Origin: JAAYYM01 sp964638005 | Lineage (GTDB): Bacteria > Bacillota > Clostridia > Lachnospirales > Lachnospiraceae | Assembly (NCBI GenBank): GCA_964638005.1 | Contig: CAZWXS010000018.1 | Coordinates: 1-41,995 of the forward strand | Direction of reading: 5' to 3' | DNA: 41,995 nt | Shown: positions 25,205 to 34,343 of the stretch, piece after piece | Layout of the letters: the number at the start of each line of letters is the position of its first letter | How positions within the stretch are numbered: the first letter of the stretch is position 1 | The notes under the pieces: generated by a model | What the model was told of the DNA's origin: nothing | Databases searched by the model: none | What the model saw: the letters and a program-made list of their open reading frames with translations, nothing else | Position numbers and translations under genes: made by a program

Positions 25205-25230
25205 TAAATTAGTCATAGTATCATGCGCCC
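25195..25230 (+). repeat. Hairpin without T-tract at the Ig-protein stop codon
   Basis: GGGC-A-CATGATA pairs with TATCATG-C-GCCC, an 11-bp stem with one mismatch around a 12-base loop. It contains the stop codon of the Ig-repeat gene. No T-run follows, so it is not a standard terminator; mRNA processing or protection is possible. Confidence 0.6.
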
Positions 25231-25258
25231 ACATAGGGAAAGAAAAGAGGAAATCAAT

Positions 25259-26320
25259 ATGTATCGAGATCATACAAAGCAGGTTCGCATCGGCAACCGC
25301 ATCATCGGAGGCGGAAACCCTATCTTGATTCAATCCATGACCAATACGAGAACAGAGGATATAGATGCAACGGTTGCACAGATCAAGCGCCTGGAGGCAG
25401 CAGGCTGTGATATCGTGCGTTCGACCGTACCGACGGAAGAGGCGGCACGTGCGATCAAAGAGATCAAGAAGCAGATTGAGATTCCGTTGGTCGCGGATAT
25501 TCATTTTGATTATAAACTGGCGATAGCAGCTATGGAAAACGGCGCGGATAAGATCCGTATCAATCCCGGCAATATCGGCAGCATGGATCGTGTAGCAGCA
25601 GTCGTAGATGTGGCAAAGGAACGGAACATACCGATCCGCGTGGGTGTTAACAGCGGGTCATTGGAGAAGGAATATCTGGAGAAATATCATGGCGTAACGG
25701 CAGAGGGCATCGCAGAGAGCGCGCTTGGCAAGGTACATATGATAGAAGAACTGGGATATGACAATCTGGTGGTGTCTATCAAATCATCAGATGTTATGAT
25801 GTGTGTCAGAGCACATGAACTGCTGGCACCGAAGACAGGGTATCCGCTGCATGTCGGCATCACAGAATCGGGTACCGTGCAGTCGGGCAATATCAAGTCT
25901 GCAGTCGGACTGGGCATCATTTTGAATCAGGGGATCGGGGATACGATACGTGTATCCTTGACAGGAGATCCGGTAGAGGAGATTAAATCGGCAAAGCTGA
26001 TTCTGAGAACGCTAGGACTGCGTAAGGGGGGCATTGAAGTGGTATCCTGTCCTACCTGCGGAAGAACCAGGATCGACTTGATTTCACTGGCCAATGAAGT
26101 AGAGAAGATGGTTGCTGATTTCGATCTGGATATCAAGGTTGCAGTCATGGGATGTGTCGTGAACGGGCCGGGCGAAGGCAGAGAAGCGGATATAGGCATT
26201 GCAGGGGGCATTGGTGAAGGCCTGTTGATGAAAAAGGGCGAGATCATCAAAAAGGTTCCGGAGGCAGAACTTCTTGCAACTCTGCGGGAGGAATTGCAAA
26301 ACTGGAAGGACGGTCAATAA
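25259..26320 (+). CDS. ispG: 4-hydroxy-3-methylbut-2-en-1-yl diphosphate synthase (flavodoxin)
   Basis: Penultimate enzyme of the MEP isoprenoid pathway: reduces MEcPP to HMBPP with a [4Fe-4S] cluster. 353 residues from ATG 25259 (AGAGGA upstream). The N-terminal TIM barrel starts with VRIGNRIIGGGNPILIQSMTNT; cluster cysteines are in VSCPTCGRTRID and MGCVVNGPGE. It lies directly before polC, with no gap between the stop and the polC start. An in-frame upstream start at 25223 is possible but has no good ribosome site. Confidence 0.97.
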   Translation: MYRDHTKQVRIGNRIIGGGNPILIQSMTNTRTEDIDATVAQIKRLEAAGCDIVRSTVPTEEAARAIKEIKKQIEIPLVADIHFDYKLAIAAMENGADKIRINPGNIGSMDRVAAVVDVAKERNIPIRVGVNSGSLEKEYLEKYHGVTAEGIAESALGKVHMIEELGYDNLVVSIKSSDVMMCVRAHELLAPKTGYPLHVGITESGTVQSGNIKSAVGLGIILNQGIGDTIRVSLTGDPVEEIKSAKLILRTLGLRKGGIEVVSCPTCGRTRIDLISLANEVEKMVADFDLDIKVAVMGCVVNGPGEGREADIGIAGGIGEGLLMKKGEIIKKVPEAELLATLREELQNWKDGQ

Positions 26321-29300
26321 ATGACAAAACCATTTTTTGATGCATTTGTTACATTAAAATTGAATCGAGAGCTGACCGACCTCTTTATGGGCGTAGAAGT
26401 AGAACGTATCGTATCTACGAGCCGCAAGGATATTTTGAAGATCTATCTGAAGAGCGACCATCTGATTTCCAAGCAGAACATTCATGCAGTGGAACATGAA
26501 ATTAAGAAACAGCTCTTTGCGATGGCGAAGATGCAGGTAAAGATCATAGAGCATTTCATACTCTCAAGTCAGTATACGGCGAAGAATCTGATGGACGCAT
26601 ATGGAGAAAGCATCCGTATGGAGCTGAAGGATTATAATCATTTTGATTATAATCTCTTTTATCACGGAACCATGGAGTATCCGGAGGATCAGGTCATGGT
26701 GCTGACAATAGAGGACACGATGATTGCAAAGAAACGGTCGGAGCAGCTGCTGCATATTCTTGAGCAGATCATCAATGAGCGCTGTGGACTGCAGATTGAC
26801 ATCCATATTTCTTATAAGCAGGCGGCACCGAGCAAGGCACGCGAAAATGCGAAGTTCAAGGTACAGGAGCAGGTAGCACAGATTGCAGCAAGAGCAGCGG
26901 ATGAAGGAAATGAAGAAAACGGTGAAGCAGAGGGGACAAGTGAAGCGGCAGCGGACATAAAGGGCGGTGCATCGGTAGAACGGAAAGGTACTGCGGGGGC
27001 AGTCAAGAAAAATACTTATGACAGGAAATCCGGCGGGAATTCCGGTTTTCAGAGAAATGGTGGTAATGGCAGATTCAAGCGTTCCGACAATCCGGATGTG
27101 CTTTATGGAAGAGAATTTGACGATGAAGTGATCCCAATCGACCAGATTCTGGAAGAGATCGGCGAGGTGGCGGTGCGTGGTGAGATCATCCGTATGGAGA
27201 CGAGAGAACTCAAGAATGAGAAGTTTCTGATTACATTTGACATTACCGACTTTACGGATACGATTTCATCGAAGATCTTTGTACAGCCTGATGTGAAGAA
27301 AGAGCTGGAAGACAAATTAAAAAAAGGCAGTTTTATCAAGATTAAGGGTGTTGCGAATCTGGATGCCTTTTCTAGGGAACTGATGCTGGGGTACATCACC
27401 GGTATCATGACGATACCGGATTTCACGACCAGCCGAGCGGATAACAGTCAGGAGAAACGTGTGGAACTGCACTGCCATACAAAGATGAGTGACATGGATG
27501 GAGTCAGTGAGGTTTCTGATCTGATCAAACGTGCCAAGAAGTGGGGACATAAAGCGATTGCTGTGACAGATCATGGTGTTGTACAGGCATTTCCGGATGC
27601 ATTGCATACACTTGATAAGATCAACAAGGGCGATGAAAATGACATTAAAGTCATCTATGGAATGGAAGGGTATCTGGTCGATGACCTGAAGGATATTGTC
27701 ATGAATCCGGCTGAACGGACCATGCAGGATACATTTGTGGTATTTGACTTGGAGACAACTGGTTTTTCGCCGTTTAAGAACCGAATTATAGAGATTGGTG
27801 CCGTTAAGGTGCAGGGAGACAAGATACTGGATCGATTTTCAGCCTTTGTCAATCCGGAGGTACCGATACCGTTTCGGATTGAAAATCTGACGGGTATCAG
27901 TGATGCGATGATCAAGGATGCCGACAGGATAGAAGAGGTGCTGCCGGAGTTTTTGAAATTCGTGGGAGATGCGGTACTGGTGGCACATAATGCGGCATTT
28001 GACATGAGCTTTCTGGAGCATAATGCATTTTTGCTTGGAATGGAGCGGACATTCACTTCTGTGGATACGGTCGGGCTTGCAAGGGTGCTGCTGCCGAATA
28101 TCTCGAAGTATAAGCTGGATAATGTGGCTAAGGAACTTAAGATTTCGTTGGAGAATCATCACAGAGCGGTCGATGATGCGGGTGCTACCGCGGAGATATT
28201 TCTGCGGTTTGGGGAAATGCTTGCAAAGCAGGAAATTACCACATTGCAGCAGGTCAATCAGCTTGGTTCCACCTCTGTTCAGACGGTCATGAAGCTGCCA
28301 AGCTACCATGTGATCATATTGGTGAAAAATGAAATCGGCCGTGTAAATTTGTACCGGCTGGTATCCATGTCTCATTTGAAGTATTATCATCTGCGTCCGC
28401 GCATTCCGAAGAGCGAACTCAGCAAATACCGTGAAGGTCTGATCATTGGGTCTGCCTGTGAACAGGGAGAGCTATATCGTGCTGTTTTGGATGGCAAATC
28501 AGATGCAGATATTGCACGCATCGTTAATTTCTATGATTATCTGGAAATACAGCCGTTAGGCAATAACGAGTTCCTGTTGCGGGATGAGAAGTCCTCTATC
28601 ACCACGATGGAGGAGATAGAGAATATCAATAAGAAGATCGTCAGCCTGGGAGAGCAGTTCAGGAAACCGGTTGTGGCAACCTGTGATGTGCATTTTATGG
28701 ATCCGGAGGATGAGATCTATCGTCGTATCATCATGGCAGATAGGGGGTTCAAGGATGCGGATCAGCAGGCACCGCTTTACCTGCGGACGACAGAGGAAAT
28801 GCTGGCGGAGTTTCAGTATCTGGGCAGCGACAAAGCGGAAGAGGTTGTTATTGCGAATACCAATCTGATCGCTGATATGGTCGAGAAGATATCACCGGTG
28901 CGTCCGGATAAGTGTCCGCCTGTGATTGAGAATTCAGACAAGACTTTGACGGATATGTGTTATGCAAAAGCACATGCGATATATGGTGAAGAACTGCCGG
29001 TACAGGTAACGGAAAGACTGGAAAAAGAACTGCATTCCATTATTACGAATGGATTTGCGGTTATGTATATGATTGCTCAGAAACTGGTACATAAGTCAAA
29101 TGAAGATGGATATCTGGTAGGTTCCAGAGGCTCTGTCGGTTCTTCTTTCGTGGCAACGATGTCCGGTATTACGGAAGTCAATCCGCTGTCACCGCATTAC
29201 TATTGTGCGAAGTGCCATTACTCGGATTTTACTTCGGATGAAGTACGTGCTTATGCAGGTAAGGCAGGGTGTGACATGCCGGATAAGCTATGTCCGGAGT

Positions 29301-30808
29301 GCGGAGAGCCACTGAAGAAGGATGGGTTTGATATTCCTTTTGAGACGTTCCTTGGATTCAAGGGAGATAAGGAACCTGATATCGATTTGAATTTCTCGGG
29401 AGATTATCAGGCTAAGGCACATAAGTATACGGAGGTCATCTTTGGCGAGGGTCATACATTTAAGGCCGGAACGATCGGCACGCTTGCGGATAAGACCGCT
29501 TATGGATGTGTGCAGAGGTATTATGAGGAACGCGGTATTAAGAAGCGTTCCTGCGAGATTAACAGAATTACAGTCGGATGTACAGGAGTCCGCAGAACAA
29601 CAGGACAGCATCCGGGCGGAATCATCGTGCTTCCGCACGGGGAGGAGATAGATACCTTTACCCCGGTACAGCATCCGGCGAATGATATGAAGTCGGATAT
29701 CATAACGACACATTTTGATTATCATTCCATTGATCATAACTTGCTGAAGCTGGACATACTCGGACACGATGATCCGACAATGATCCGTATGCTGCAGGAC
29801 CTGACGGGAACCAATCCGCAGAAGGTACCGTTGGATGATAAAGGCGTTATGTCTCTTTTTATGAACACAGAGGCACTTGGCATCAGACCGAGCGACATCG
29901 GAGGATGCCCGCTGGGGTCTCTCGGCATTCCGGAGTTTGGAACAGAATTTGTCATCCAGATGCTTTTGGATGCGCAGCCTAAATCCTTTTCTGATCTGGT
30001 GCGGATTTCGGGACTCGGACATGGTACGGATGTGTGGCTCGGAAATGCACAGACCTTGATACAGGAGGGAAAGGCTACAATTTCCACTGCAATCTGTACA
30101 CGTGATGATATCATGCTGTATCTGATTCAGATGGGAGTAGAGAGTTCGCTGGCATTTACCATTATGGAGGCAGTCCGCAAGGGAAAGGGACTGGAGTCGG
30201 AGTGGGAAGAGGCGATGACGGCAGCAGGTGTTCCGGATTGGTATATTTGGTCCTGTAATAAGATCAAATACATGTTCCCGAAGGCGCATGCAGCGGCTTA
30301 TGTTATGATGGCATGGCGTATTGCATATTATAAAATCAATTATCCGCTGGCATATTATTCGGCATTTTTCAGTATCAGAGCGAAAGAATTTAATTATGAT
30401 ATCATGTGTCAGGGCAGAGATCGTCTGGAGAATTATATCGAAGATTACAAGAAGCGTGAAGATAAGCTGACTCTGAAGGAGCAGGGGACGATGAAGGATA
30501 TGAAGATTGTACAGGAGATGTATGCACGTGGATATGAGTTTACGCCGATTGATATATTTACTGCGAGTGCGCGATACTGTCAGATCATCGATGACAAGAT
30601 CATGCCGCCGCTGACCAGTATTGACGGTATGAGTGAGAATTTAGCGGATGCAGTTGTGGAAGCAGTCAAAGGCGGACCGTTCCTCTCCAAAGAAGATTTC
30701 TATCGGAGGACAAAGGTCAGTATGCCAGTTGTGGACTATATGTATGAACTTGGGCTTCTGGGTTCCGTTCCGGAGAAGAATCAGATATCGTTATTTGATT
30801 TTGCTTAA
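26321..30808 (+). CDS. polC: DNA polymerase III alpha subunit, Gram-positive type PolC
   Basis: 1495 residues. Order: N-terminal domain, a low-complexity charged and Gly/Asn-rich linker near 185-265, OB fold (EVAVRGEIIRMETRELKNEK), PHP half (VELHCHTKMSDMDGVSE near 380), inserted DEDD 3'-5' exonuclease (FDLETTGF near 473; HNAAFDMSFLE; HRAVDDAGAT), second PHP part, zinc finger (CAKCHYS...CPECGE near 961-990), polymerase active site (PDIDLNFSGDYQ near 1019), then the C-terminal helix-hairpin-helix region. The embedded exonuclease is diagnostic of PolC. This is the main replicase of the chromosome. Confidence 0.98.
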   Translation: MTKPFFDAFVTLKLNRELTDLFMGVEVERIVSTSRKDILKIYLKSDHLISKQNIHAVEHEIKKQLFAMAKMQVKIIEHFILSSQYTAKNLMDAYGESIRMELKDYNHFDYNLFYHGTMEYPEDQVMVLTIEDTMIAKKRSEQLLHILEQIINERCGLQIDIHISYKQAAPSKARENAKFKVQEQVAQIAARAADEGNEENGEAEGTSEAAADIKGGASVERKGTAGAVKKNTYDRKSGGNSGFQRNGGNGRFKRSDNPDVLYGREFDDEVIPIDQILEEIGEVAVRGEIIRMETRELKNEKFLITFDITDFTDTISSKIFVQPDVKKELEDKLKKGSFIKIKGVANLDAFSRELMLGYITGIMTIPDFTTSRADNSQEKRVELHCHTKMSDMDGVSEVSDLIKRAKKWGHKAIAVTDHGVVQAFPDALHTLDKINKGDENDIKVIYGMEGYLVDDLKDIVMNPAERTMQDTFVVFDLETTGFSPFKNRIIEIGAVKVQGDKILDRFSAFVNPEVPIPFRIENLTGISDAMIKDADRIEEVLPEFLKFVGDAVLVAHNAAFDMSFLEHNAFLLGMERTFTSVDTVGLARVLLPNISKYKLDNVAKELKISLENHHRAVDDAGATAEIFLRFGEMLAKQEITTLQQVNQLGSTSVQTVMKLPSYHVIILVKNEIGRVNLYRLVSMSHLKYYHLRPRIPKSELSKYREGLIIGSACEQGELYRAVLDGKSDADIARIVNFYDYLEIQPLGNNEFLLRDEKSSITTMEEIENINKKIVSLGEQFRKPVVATCDVHFMDPEDEIYRRIIMADRGFKDADQQAPLYLRTTEEMLAEFQYLGSDKAEEVVIANTNLIADMVEKISPVRPDKCPPVIENSDKTLTDMCYAKAHAIYGEELPVQVTERLEKELHSIITNGFAVMYMIAQKLVHKSNEDGYLVGSRGSVGSSFVATMSGITEVNPLSPHYYCAKCHYSDFTSDEVRAYAGKAGCDMPDKLCPECGEPLKKDGFDIPFETFLGFKGDKEPDIDLNFSGDYQAKAHKYTEVIFGEGHTFKAGTIGTLADKTAYGCVQRYYEERGIKKRSCEINRITVGCTGVRRTTGQHPGGIIVLPHGEEIDTFTPVQHPANDMKSDIITTHFDYHSIDHNLLKLDILGHDDPTMIRMLQDLTGTNPQKVPLDDKGVMSLFMNTEALGIRPSDIGGCPLGSLGIPEFGTEFVIQMLLDAQPKSFSDLVRISGLGHGTDVWLGNAQTLIQEGKATISTAICTRDDIMLYLIQMGVESSLAFTIMEAVRKGKGLESEWEEAMTAAGVPDWYIWSCNKIKYMFPKAHAAAYVMMAWRIAYYKINYPLAYYSAFFSIRAKEFNYDIMCQGRDRLENYIEDYKKREDKLTLKEQGTMKDMKIVQEMYARGYEFTPIDIFTASARYCQIIDDKIMPPLTSIDGMSENLADAVVEAVKGGPFLSKEDFYRRTKVSMPVVDYMYELGLLGSVPEKNQISLFDFA

Positions 30809-30863
30809 AGGAGTTGAGTCGAGCGGAACGGGCTGCGGCTATACCCCGTGTTCATCTGCGACT

Positions 30864-31502
30864 TTATTTCTTATAGATGATAAAACCGCATAATGTCGGA
30901 TGATCCAGCAGTATTGCATTCTGCTGATTGTATTTATATAAGAGAAGCTTCAACGCAATCAGAAGATCTCCGCCTGCAGCGAGAGTCATGAAGGCTCCGA
31001 AGAGCAGGACCGATATTGAATTCATGAAGACAGCAACGGTCATGGGGAGAATACCAAGCACGATGCCGGGCATAAGACAGCCAATGATATATGCAGGTTT
31101 TGTGAGGGGCTCCATGCATGTGCAGTAGGGTGTCAGGTATTCTTTGATAAATCCAAAGTCAATGGATTTCCAGTGATTCTTTGCGGAGATGCTCCAGCAG
31201 ATACCATGAATCAATTCATGAACGATTACAAAAACCAGAATGAGAAGCAGGAAGATCAGTGGCTGGTACATACCAATGTGAAATGAATATCCGCTGTTAT
31301 ATATAGAAAACCATATCGCAAAGGCAGCACAGATCGGGAGGCAGAGTACGAATGCCATTACATTGGCATAGACCAGGTTGATTGTGACTTCTTCCTTCTG
31401 ATATCCTTTATCTTCCAGTTCAGCTGTAATTTGTTGAACGGTTTCAATGCGTTTCTTTTCAGCGTTTGTCAGTACTCTTTGTTTTTCTTTTGATTTGGCC
31501 AT
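30864..31502 (-). CDS. DUF3267-type membrane protein with HExxH motif
   Basis: 212 residues. A basic soluble N-terminus is followed by about four or five membrane helices. The HELIHG motif in the second helix, plus the later GIVLGILPM and GGDLLIALKLL segments, match DUF3267 putative metalloproteases. Convergent with polC and divergent from tRNA-Glu. The ribosome site CGGAGG lies before ATG. The substrate is unknown. Confidence 0.8.
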   Translation of the reverse strand: MAKSKEKQRVLTNAEKKRIETVQQITAELEDKGYQKEEVTINLVYANVMAFVLCLPICAAFAIWFSIYNSGYSFHIGMYQPLIFLLLILVFVIVHELIHGICWSISAKNHWKSIDFGFIKEYLTPYCTCMEPLTKPAYIIGCLMPGIVLGILPMTVAVFMNSISVLLFGAFMTLAAGGDLLIALKLLLYKYNQQNAILLDHPTLCGFIIYKK

Positions 31503-31534
31503 TCAGGTAAGTCCTCCGATTTTCATTTACAACG

Positions 31535-31563
31535 ATTATACTAAAACATATGCTGTAAGACAA
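31535..31563 (-). promoter_or_regulatory. Putative promoter of the DUF3267 gene
   Basis: On the minus strand TTGTCT (31563-31558), a 17-base spacer and a perfect TATAAT (31540-31535), about 33 bases before the start codon. Confidence 0.7.
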
Positions 31564-31611
31564 TCAAAAATATAGGAAAGCAGACGAAAATAAAAAAATG
31601 AAAATTAGTAC

Positions 31612-31640
31612 TTGCAAACATGAAACAAATACGATAGAAT
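31612..31640 (+). promoter_or_regulatory. Putative promoter of tRNA-Glu
   Basis: TTGCAA at 31612-31617, 17-base spacer, TAGAAT at 31635-31640, about 33 bases upstream of the mature tRNA 5' end. Confidence 0.6.
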
Positions 31641-31672
31641 ATGCTAGTACTGTTTTGGTACACAAGTACAAT

Positions 31673-31744
31673 GGCTCGTTGGTCAAGCGGTTAAGACGCC
31701 GCCCTCTCACGGCGGAAACAGGGGTTCGATTCCCCTACGGGCTA
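31673..31744 (+). tRNA. tRNA-Glu (anticodon CTC)
   Basis: A 72-base cloverleaf: acceptor GGCTCGT with ACGGGCT, D-arm region GGTCAAGCGGTTAAGAC, anticodon stem CCGCC/GGCGG with loop CTCTCAC giving CTC, and T-arm AGGGG TTCGATT CCCCT. CCA is not encoded. It reads GAG codons. Confidence 0.93.
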
Positions 31745-32082
31745 CTGACTGTTATTTAACAGCCCAACCCAATGAAATCTCGAAAAGCCTTGTAAAATGG
31801 GCGCTTTGAGATTTTTTATTACATGAAAGCAGATGAATTTTGAACCATAATTTACATCGCGGTATCAAGCGTGGTATCAAAAATGGTTCAGAAGCCACTA
31901 TTTGAAAGGAGAAATCCTTGATACTAGACAACACAAACGTGTACTCGCATTAACTGCTCGTACAATATATGAAATAAAAGAAGTTATGCACTTATTTGGT
32001 TGAAATGTATAATGCACTTAATGTATACTAATATAAACACTTATATTATGATTAAAGTATCAAAATGGAAGGAGATACAGCT
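31745..32082 (+). other. 338-bp interval after tRNA-Glu: terminator plus possible remnant sequence
   Basis: A terminator-like hairpin comes first (31775-31817: AAATCTC with GAGATTT, T6 tail). After it a plus-strand open frame runs 31851-32003 without a clear start. From TTG 31902 it reads 33 residues including KRVLALTARTIYEIKEV, which looks protein-like. No ribosome site decides a start. GGTATCAA occurs twice (31861 and 31873). No integrase or second copy of the tRNA end was seen. A degenerate mobile or lost gene is the simplest reading. Confidence 0.45.
31775..31817 (+). terminator. Probable terminator of tRNA-Glu
   Basis: AAATCTC (31775-31781) pairs with GAGATTT (31808-31814), with partial pairing inside the loop, and the right arm runs into TTTTTT. 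Confidence 0.6.
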
Positions 32083-32340
32083 ATGACAGATAGTGAAATG
32101 ATTAAATCAATCTATGACGATATGCAAAAAATGAAAAATCAGATTAAGGATTTGCAATTAACACTTGAGAACGAAACAAACAGGAATATAAAATTGATTG
32201 CAGAGGGGCATTTAGACATATCAAGAAAACTTGATGAAGCATTAAAGGTTGACAACGAAAAGGAAATGCTCATGATAAGAGTTAACAGCCTTGAGAATGA
32301 ACTTAGGAAGTTAAAAGAACGAATTGAACAAATAGCGTAA
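32083..32340 (+). CDS. Small coiled-coil protein of unknown function
   Basis: 85 residues from ATG 32083 (GGAAGGAG upstream; an ATG at 32065 overlaps that site). Nearly all of it is heptad-patterned and helical: MIKSIYDDMQKMKNQIKDLQL, then NRNIKLIAEGHLDISRKLDEAL, then MLMIRVNSLENELRKLKERIEQI. It has no cysteines and no membrane segment. Proteins of this type occur as free-standing coiled coils in Clostridia. Isolated position next to remnant sequence suggests an accessory origin. No function can be assigned. Confidence 0.75.
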   Translation: MTDSEMIKSIYDDMQKMKNQIKDLQLTLENETNRNIKLIAEGHLDISRKLDEALKVDNEKEMLMIRVNSLENELRKLKERIEQIA

Positions 32341-32471
32341 TTGATTAAAGCGTGTCCAGAATTCTGGGTACATATCAGATTTCTATTTTATCATAGAAGA
32401 CCCTGAAAGACGCATTAAACATTTTGTTGGTTAGTGTGTTTTTGCTTCATGGCAACTGGTTATATATATGG

Positions 32472-32505
32472 GTTCCGGCACATAAATTAAATAATTTCCC
32501 GGAAC
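32472..32505. repeat. Inverted repeat just upstream of the rimP promoter
   Basis: GTTCCGG (32472-32478) and CCGGAAC (32499-32505) flank an AT-rich 20-base loop, ending two bases before the rimP -35 box. No T-run follows. It could be a regulator site. A separate perfect 12-base palindrome CCAGAATTCTGG sits at 32356-32367. Confidence 0.5.
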
Positions 32506-32507
32506 GC

Positions 32508-32536
32508 TTGCATTTATGGAAAATAAGTGCTATTAT
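32508..32536 (+). promoter_or_regulatory. Putative sigma-A promoter of the rimP-nusA-infB operon
   Basis: TTGCAT at 32508-32513, 17-base spacer and TATTAT at 32531-32536, leaving a leader of about 90 bases before rimP that contains a stable hairpin. Confidence 0.65.
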
Positions 32537-32564
32537 GTTAGAGGTTAATAAGTATTACAAAGAT

Positions 32565-32588
32565 AAGAGTGGGCAGCAGTCCACTCTT
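32565..32588 (+). promoter_or_regulatory. Leader hairpin upstream of rimP
   Basis: AAGAGTGG and CCACTCTT form a perfect 8-bp stem with an 8-base loop in the rimP leader, followed by AATATTTTG. It may be a leader element for autoregulation or a weak attenuator in front of the nusA operon. Confidence 0.6.
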
Positions 32589-32635
32589 AATATTTTGTAG
32601 AGGAAGAAAACAGTTTTATATCACGAGAGGAGAGA

Positions 32636-33106
32636 ATGCGATTGTCCAAGAAGGAAGATTACGAAGCAAGAACCGAACAGCTGCTGGTGCCGATTTTGGA
32701 TGCCAACCGATTTGAACTTGTAGACGTAGAGTATGTGAAAGAGGGAACTAATTTTTATCTGCGTTCATACATTGATAAGCCCGGCGGAATCACAATTGAT
32801 GACTGTGAAAAGGTCAGCCGTGCATTGTCAGAAGCGCTGGATCGGGAGGACTTTATACCGGAAGCCTATATTATGGAGGTGAGCTCTCCGGGACTCGGAC
32901 GACCGCTGAAAAAGCCAAAGGATTATGAGAGAAGCATCGGTAAGGATGTGGAGGTCAGAACCTATCGGGCGATTAACAATGAGAAGGAATTTGTGGGTGC
33001 CTTAAAAGCCTACGATAAAGATACAGTTACAATCATCATAAACGAAGAAGAGACCATATTTGCCAAGTCAGATATTGCATTGATCAGACTTGCATTGGAA
33101 CTTTAG
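32636..33106 (+). CDS. rimP: Ribosome maturation factor RimP
   Basis: 156 residues. The pattern FELVDVEYVKEGTNFYLRSYIDKPGGITIDDCEKVSRALSEALD and VSSPGLGRPLK is typical of RimP, needed for 30S subunit assembly. GAGAGGAGA precedes the ATG. It is the first gene of the operon and is followed 15 bases later by nusA, as in most bacteria. Confidence 0.96.
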   Translation: MRLSKKEDYEARTEQLLVPILDANRFELVDVEYVKEGTNFYLRSYIDKPGGITIDDCEKVSRALSEALDREDFIPEAYIMEVSSPGLGRPLKKPKDYERSIGKDVEVRTYRAINNEKEFVGALKAYDKDTVTIIINEEETIFAKSDIALIRLALEL

Positions 33107-33121
33107 GAGGGAAAAGGAAAA

Positions 33122-34312
33122 ATGAATAAGGAATTAATGGAAGCACTGGATATTTTGGAAAAGGAAAAAGACATCAGCAAGGAAACTCTGTTTGACGCAA
33201 TCGAGAATTCCTTGATTACTGCTTGTAAGAACCATTTCGGAAAGTCCGATAATGTCAGAGTGGAAATCAACCGCGACACGTGTGATTTCATGGTATACGC
33301 AGACAAGACCGTTGTTAAGGAAGTAGAAGATGATGTATTGGAAATCAGTCTTGCAGATGCCAAGCTGATCGACAAGAAGGTAAAGGCCGGAGATGTGATT
33401 CCGATCGAGGTCAAGAGCAAGGAATTCGGACGTATTGCTACCCAGAATGCAAAGAATGTCATCCTGCAGAAGATACGTGAGGAGGAGAGATCCGTACTCT
33501 ACAATCAGTATTATGGTAAGGAAAAGGATGTCGTGACGGGTATCGTTCAGAGAAATGTCGGCAAGAACATCAGTATCAATCTGGGCAAGGTAGATGCATT
33601 GCTTTCGGAAAATGAGCAGGTGAAGACAGAAGTACTCAAGCCGACCGAGAGAATCAAAGTCTATATTCTTGAGGTGAAGGATACCACCAAGGGACCTAAG
33701 ATTCTCGTCAGCAGAACACATCCTGAGCTGGTCAAGAGATTGTTTGAATCCGAAGTGACCGAGGTCAGAGACGGTACGGTAGAGATCAAGAGCATTGCAA
33801 GAGAAGCAGGAAGCAGGACAAAGATTGCAGTTTGGTCCAACAATCCGGAGGTAGATGCAGTCGGAGCATGTGTCGGCATGAACGGTTCACGTGTCAATAC
33901 AATTGTAGATGAGCTGCGTGGTGAGAAAATCGATATCATCAATTGGGATGAGAATCCCGGAATTTTAATTGAAAATGCACTTTCACCCGCAAAGGTCGTA
34001 TTTGTTATTGCTGACGGCGATGAGAAGACGGCCAAGGTTGTTGTGCCTGATTATCAGTTATCATTGGCAATCGGTAAGGAAGGACAGAATGCAAGACTTG
34101 CGGCTCGATTGACCGGATTTAAGATTGATATCAAGAGCGAGACACAGGCGAAGGATGCACCGGGCTTCAGAATGGAAGATTACTATGATGAAGAAGAGTA
34201 TGAAGAAGACTATGAAGAAGACTATGAAGGTGAAGAGGCATACGAAGGTGCAGAGGAATCTATAGAAGAAGAGCCGGAAGCAGTAGAAGCAGACGCGGTT
34301 CCGGAGGAATAA
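33122..34312 (+). CDS. nusA: Transcription termination/antitermination factor NusA
   Basis: 396 residues: N-terminal RNA polymerase-binding domain (MNKELMEALDILEKEK), S1 domain from about 135 (VVTGIVQRNVGKNISINLGKVDALL), and two KH domains (VGACVGMNGSRVNTIVDELRGEKIDIINWDENP; LAIGKEGQNARLAARLTGFKIDIKSE). The C-terminal about 40 residues are a run of Glu, Asp and Tyr. There are no C-terminal acidic repeats of the proteobacterial kind, so it is the usual Firmicute form plus an acidic tail. Confidence 0.97.
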   Translation: MNKELMEALDILEKEKDISKETLFDAIENSLITACKNHFGKSDNVRVEINRDTCDFMVYADKTVVKEVEDDVLEISLADAKLIDKKVKAGDVIPIEVKSKEFGRIATQNAKNVILQKIREEERSVLYNQYYGKEKDVVTGIVQRNVGKNISINLGKVDALLSENEQVKTEVLKPTERIKVYILEVKDTTKGPKILVSRTHPELVKRLFESEVTEVRDGTVEIKSIAREAGSRTKIAVWSNNPEVDAVGACVGMNGSRVNTIVDELRGEKIDIINWDENPGILIENALSPAKVVFVIADGDEKTAKVVVPDYQLSLAIGKEGQNARLAARLTGFKIDIKSETQAKDAPGFRMEDYYDEEEYEEDYEEDYEGEEAYEGAEESIEEEPEAVEADAVPEE

Positions 34313-34343
34313 ACATATCATCTGACGAAAGGGGCAATCGGAT

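Noticed and set aside
29288..30289. 333-residue minus-strand ORF inside polC
   Set aside because: It is antisense to the conserved PolC polymerase domain and has no recognisable motif or ribosome site; it is a codon-bias shadow.
31673..31760. tRNA-Glu 3' end as an attB/attL site
   Set aside because: No repeated copy of the T-arm and acceptor end was found in the window and no integrase gene is present.
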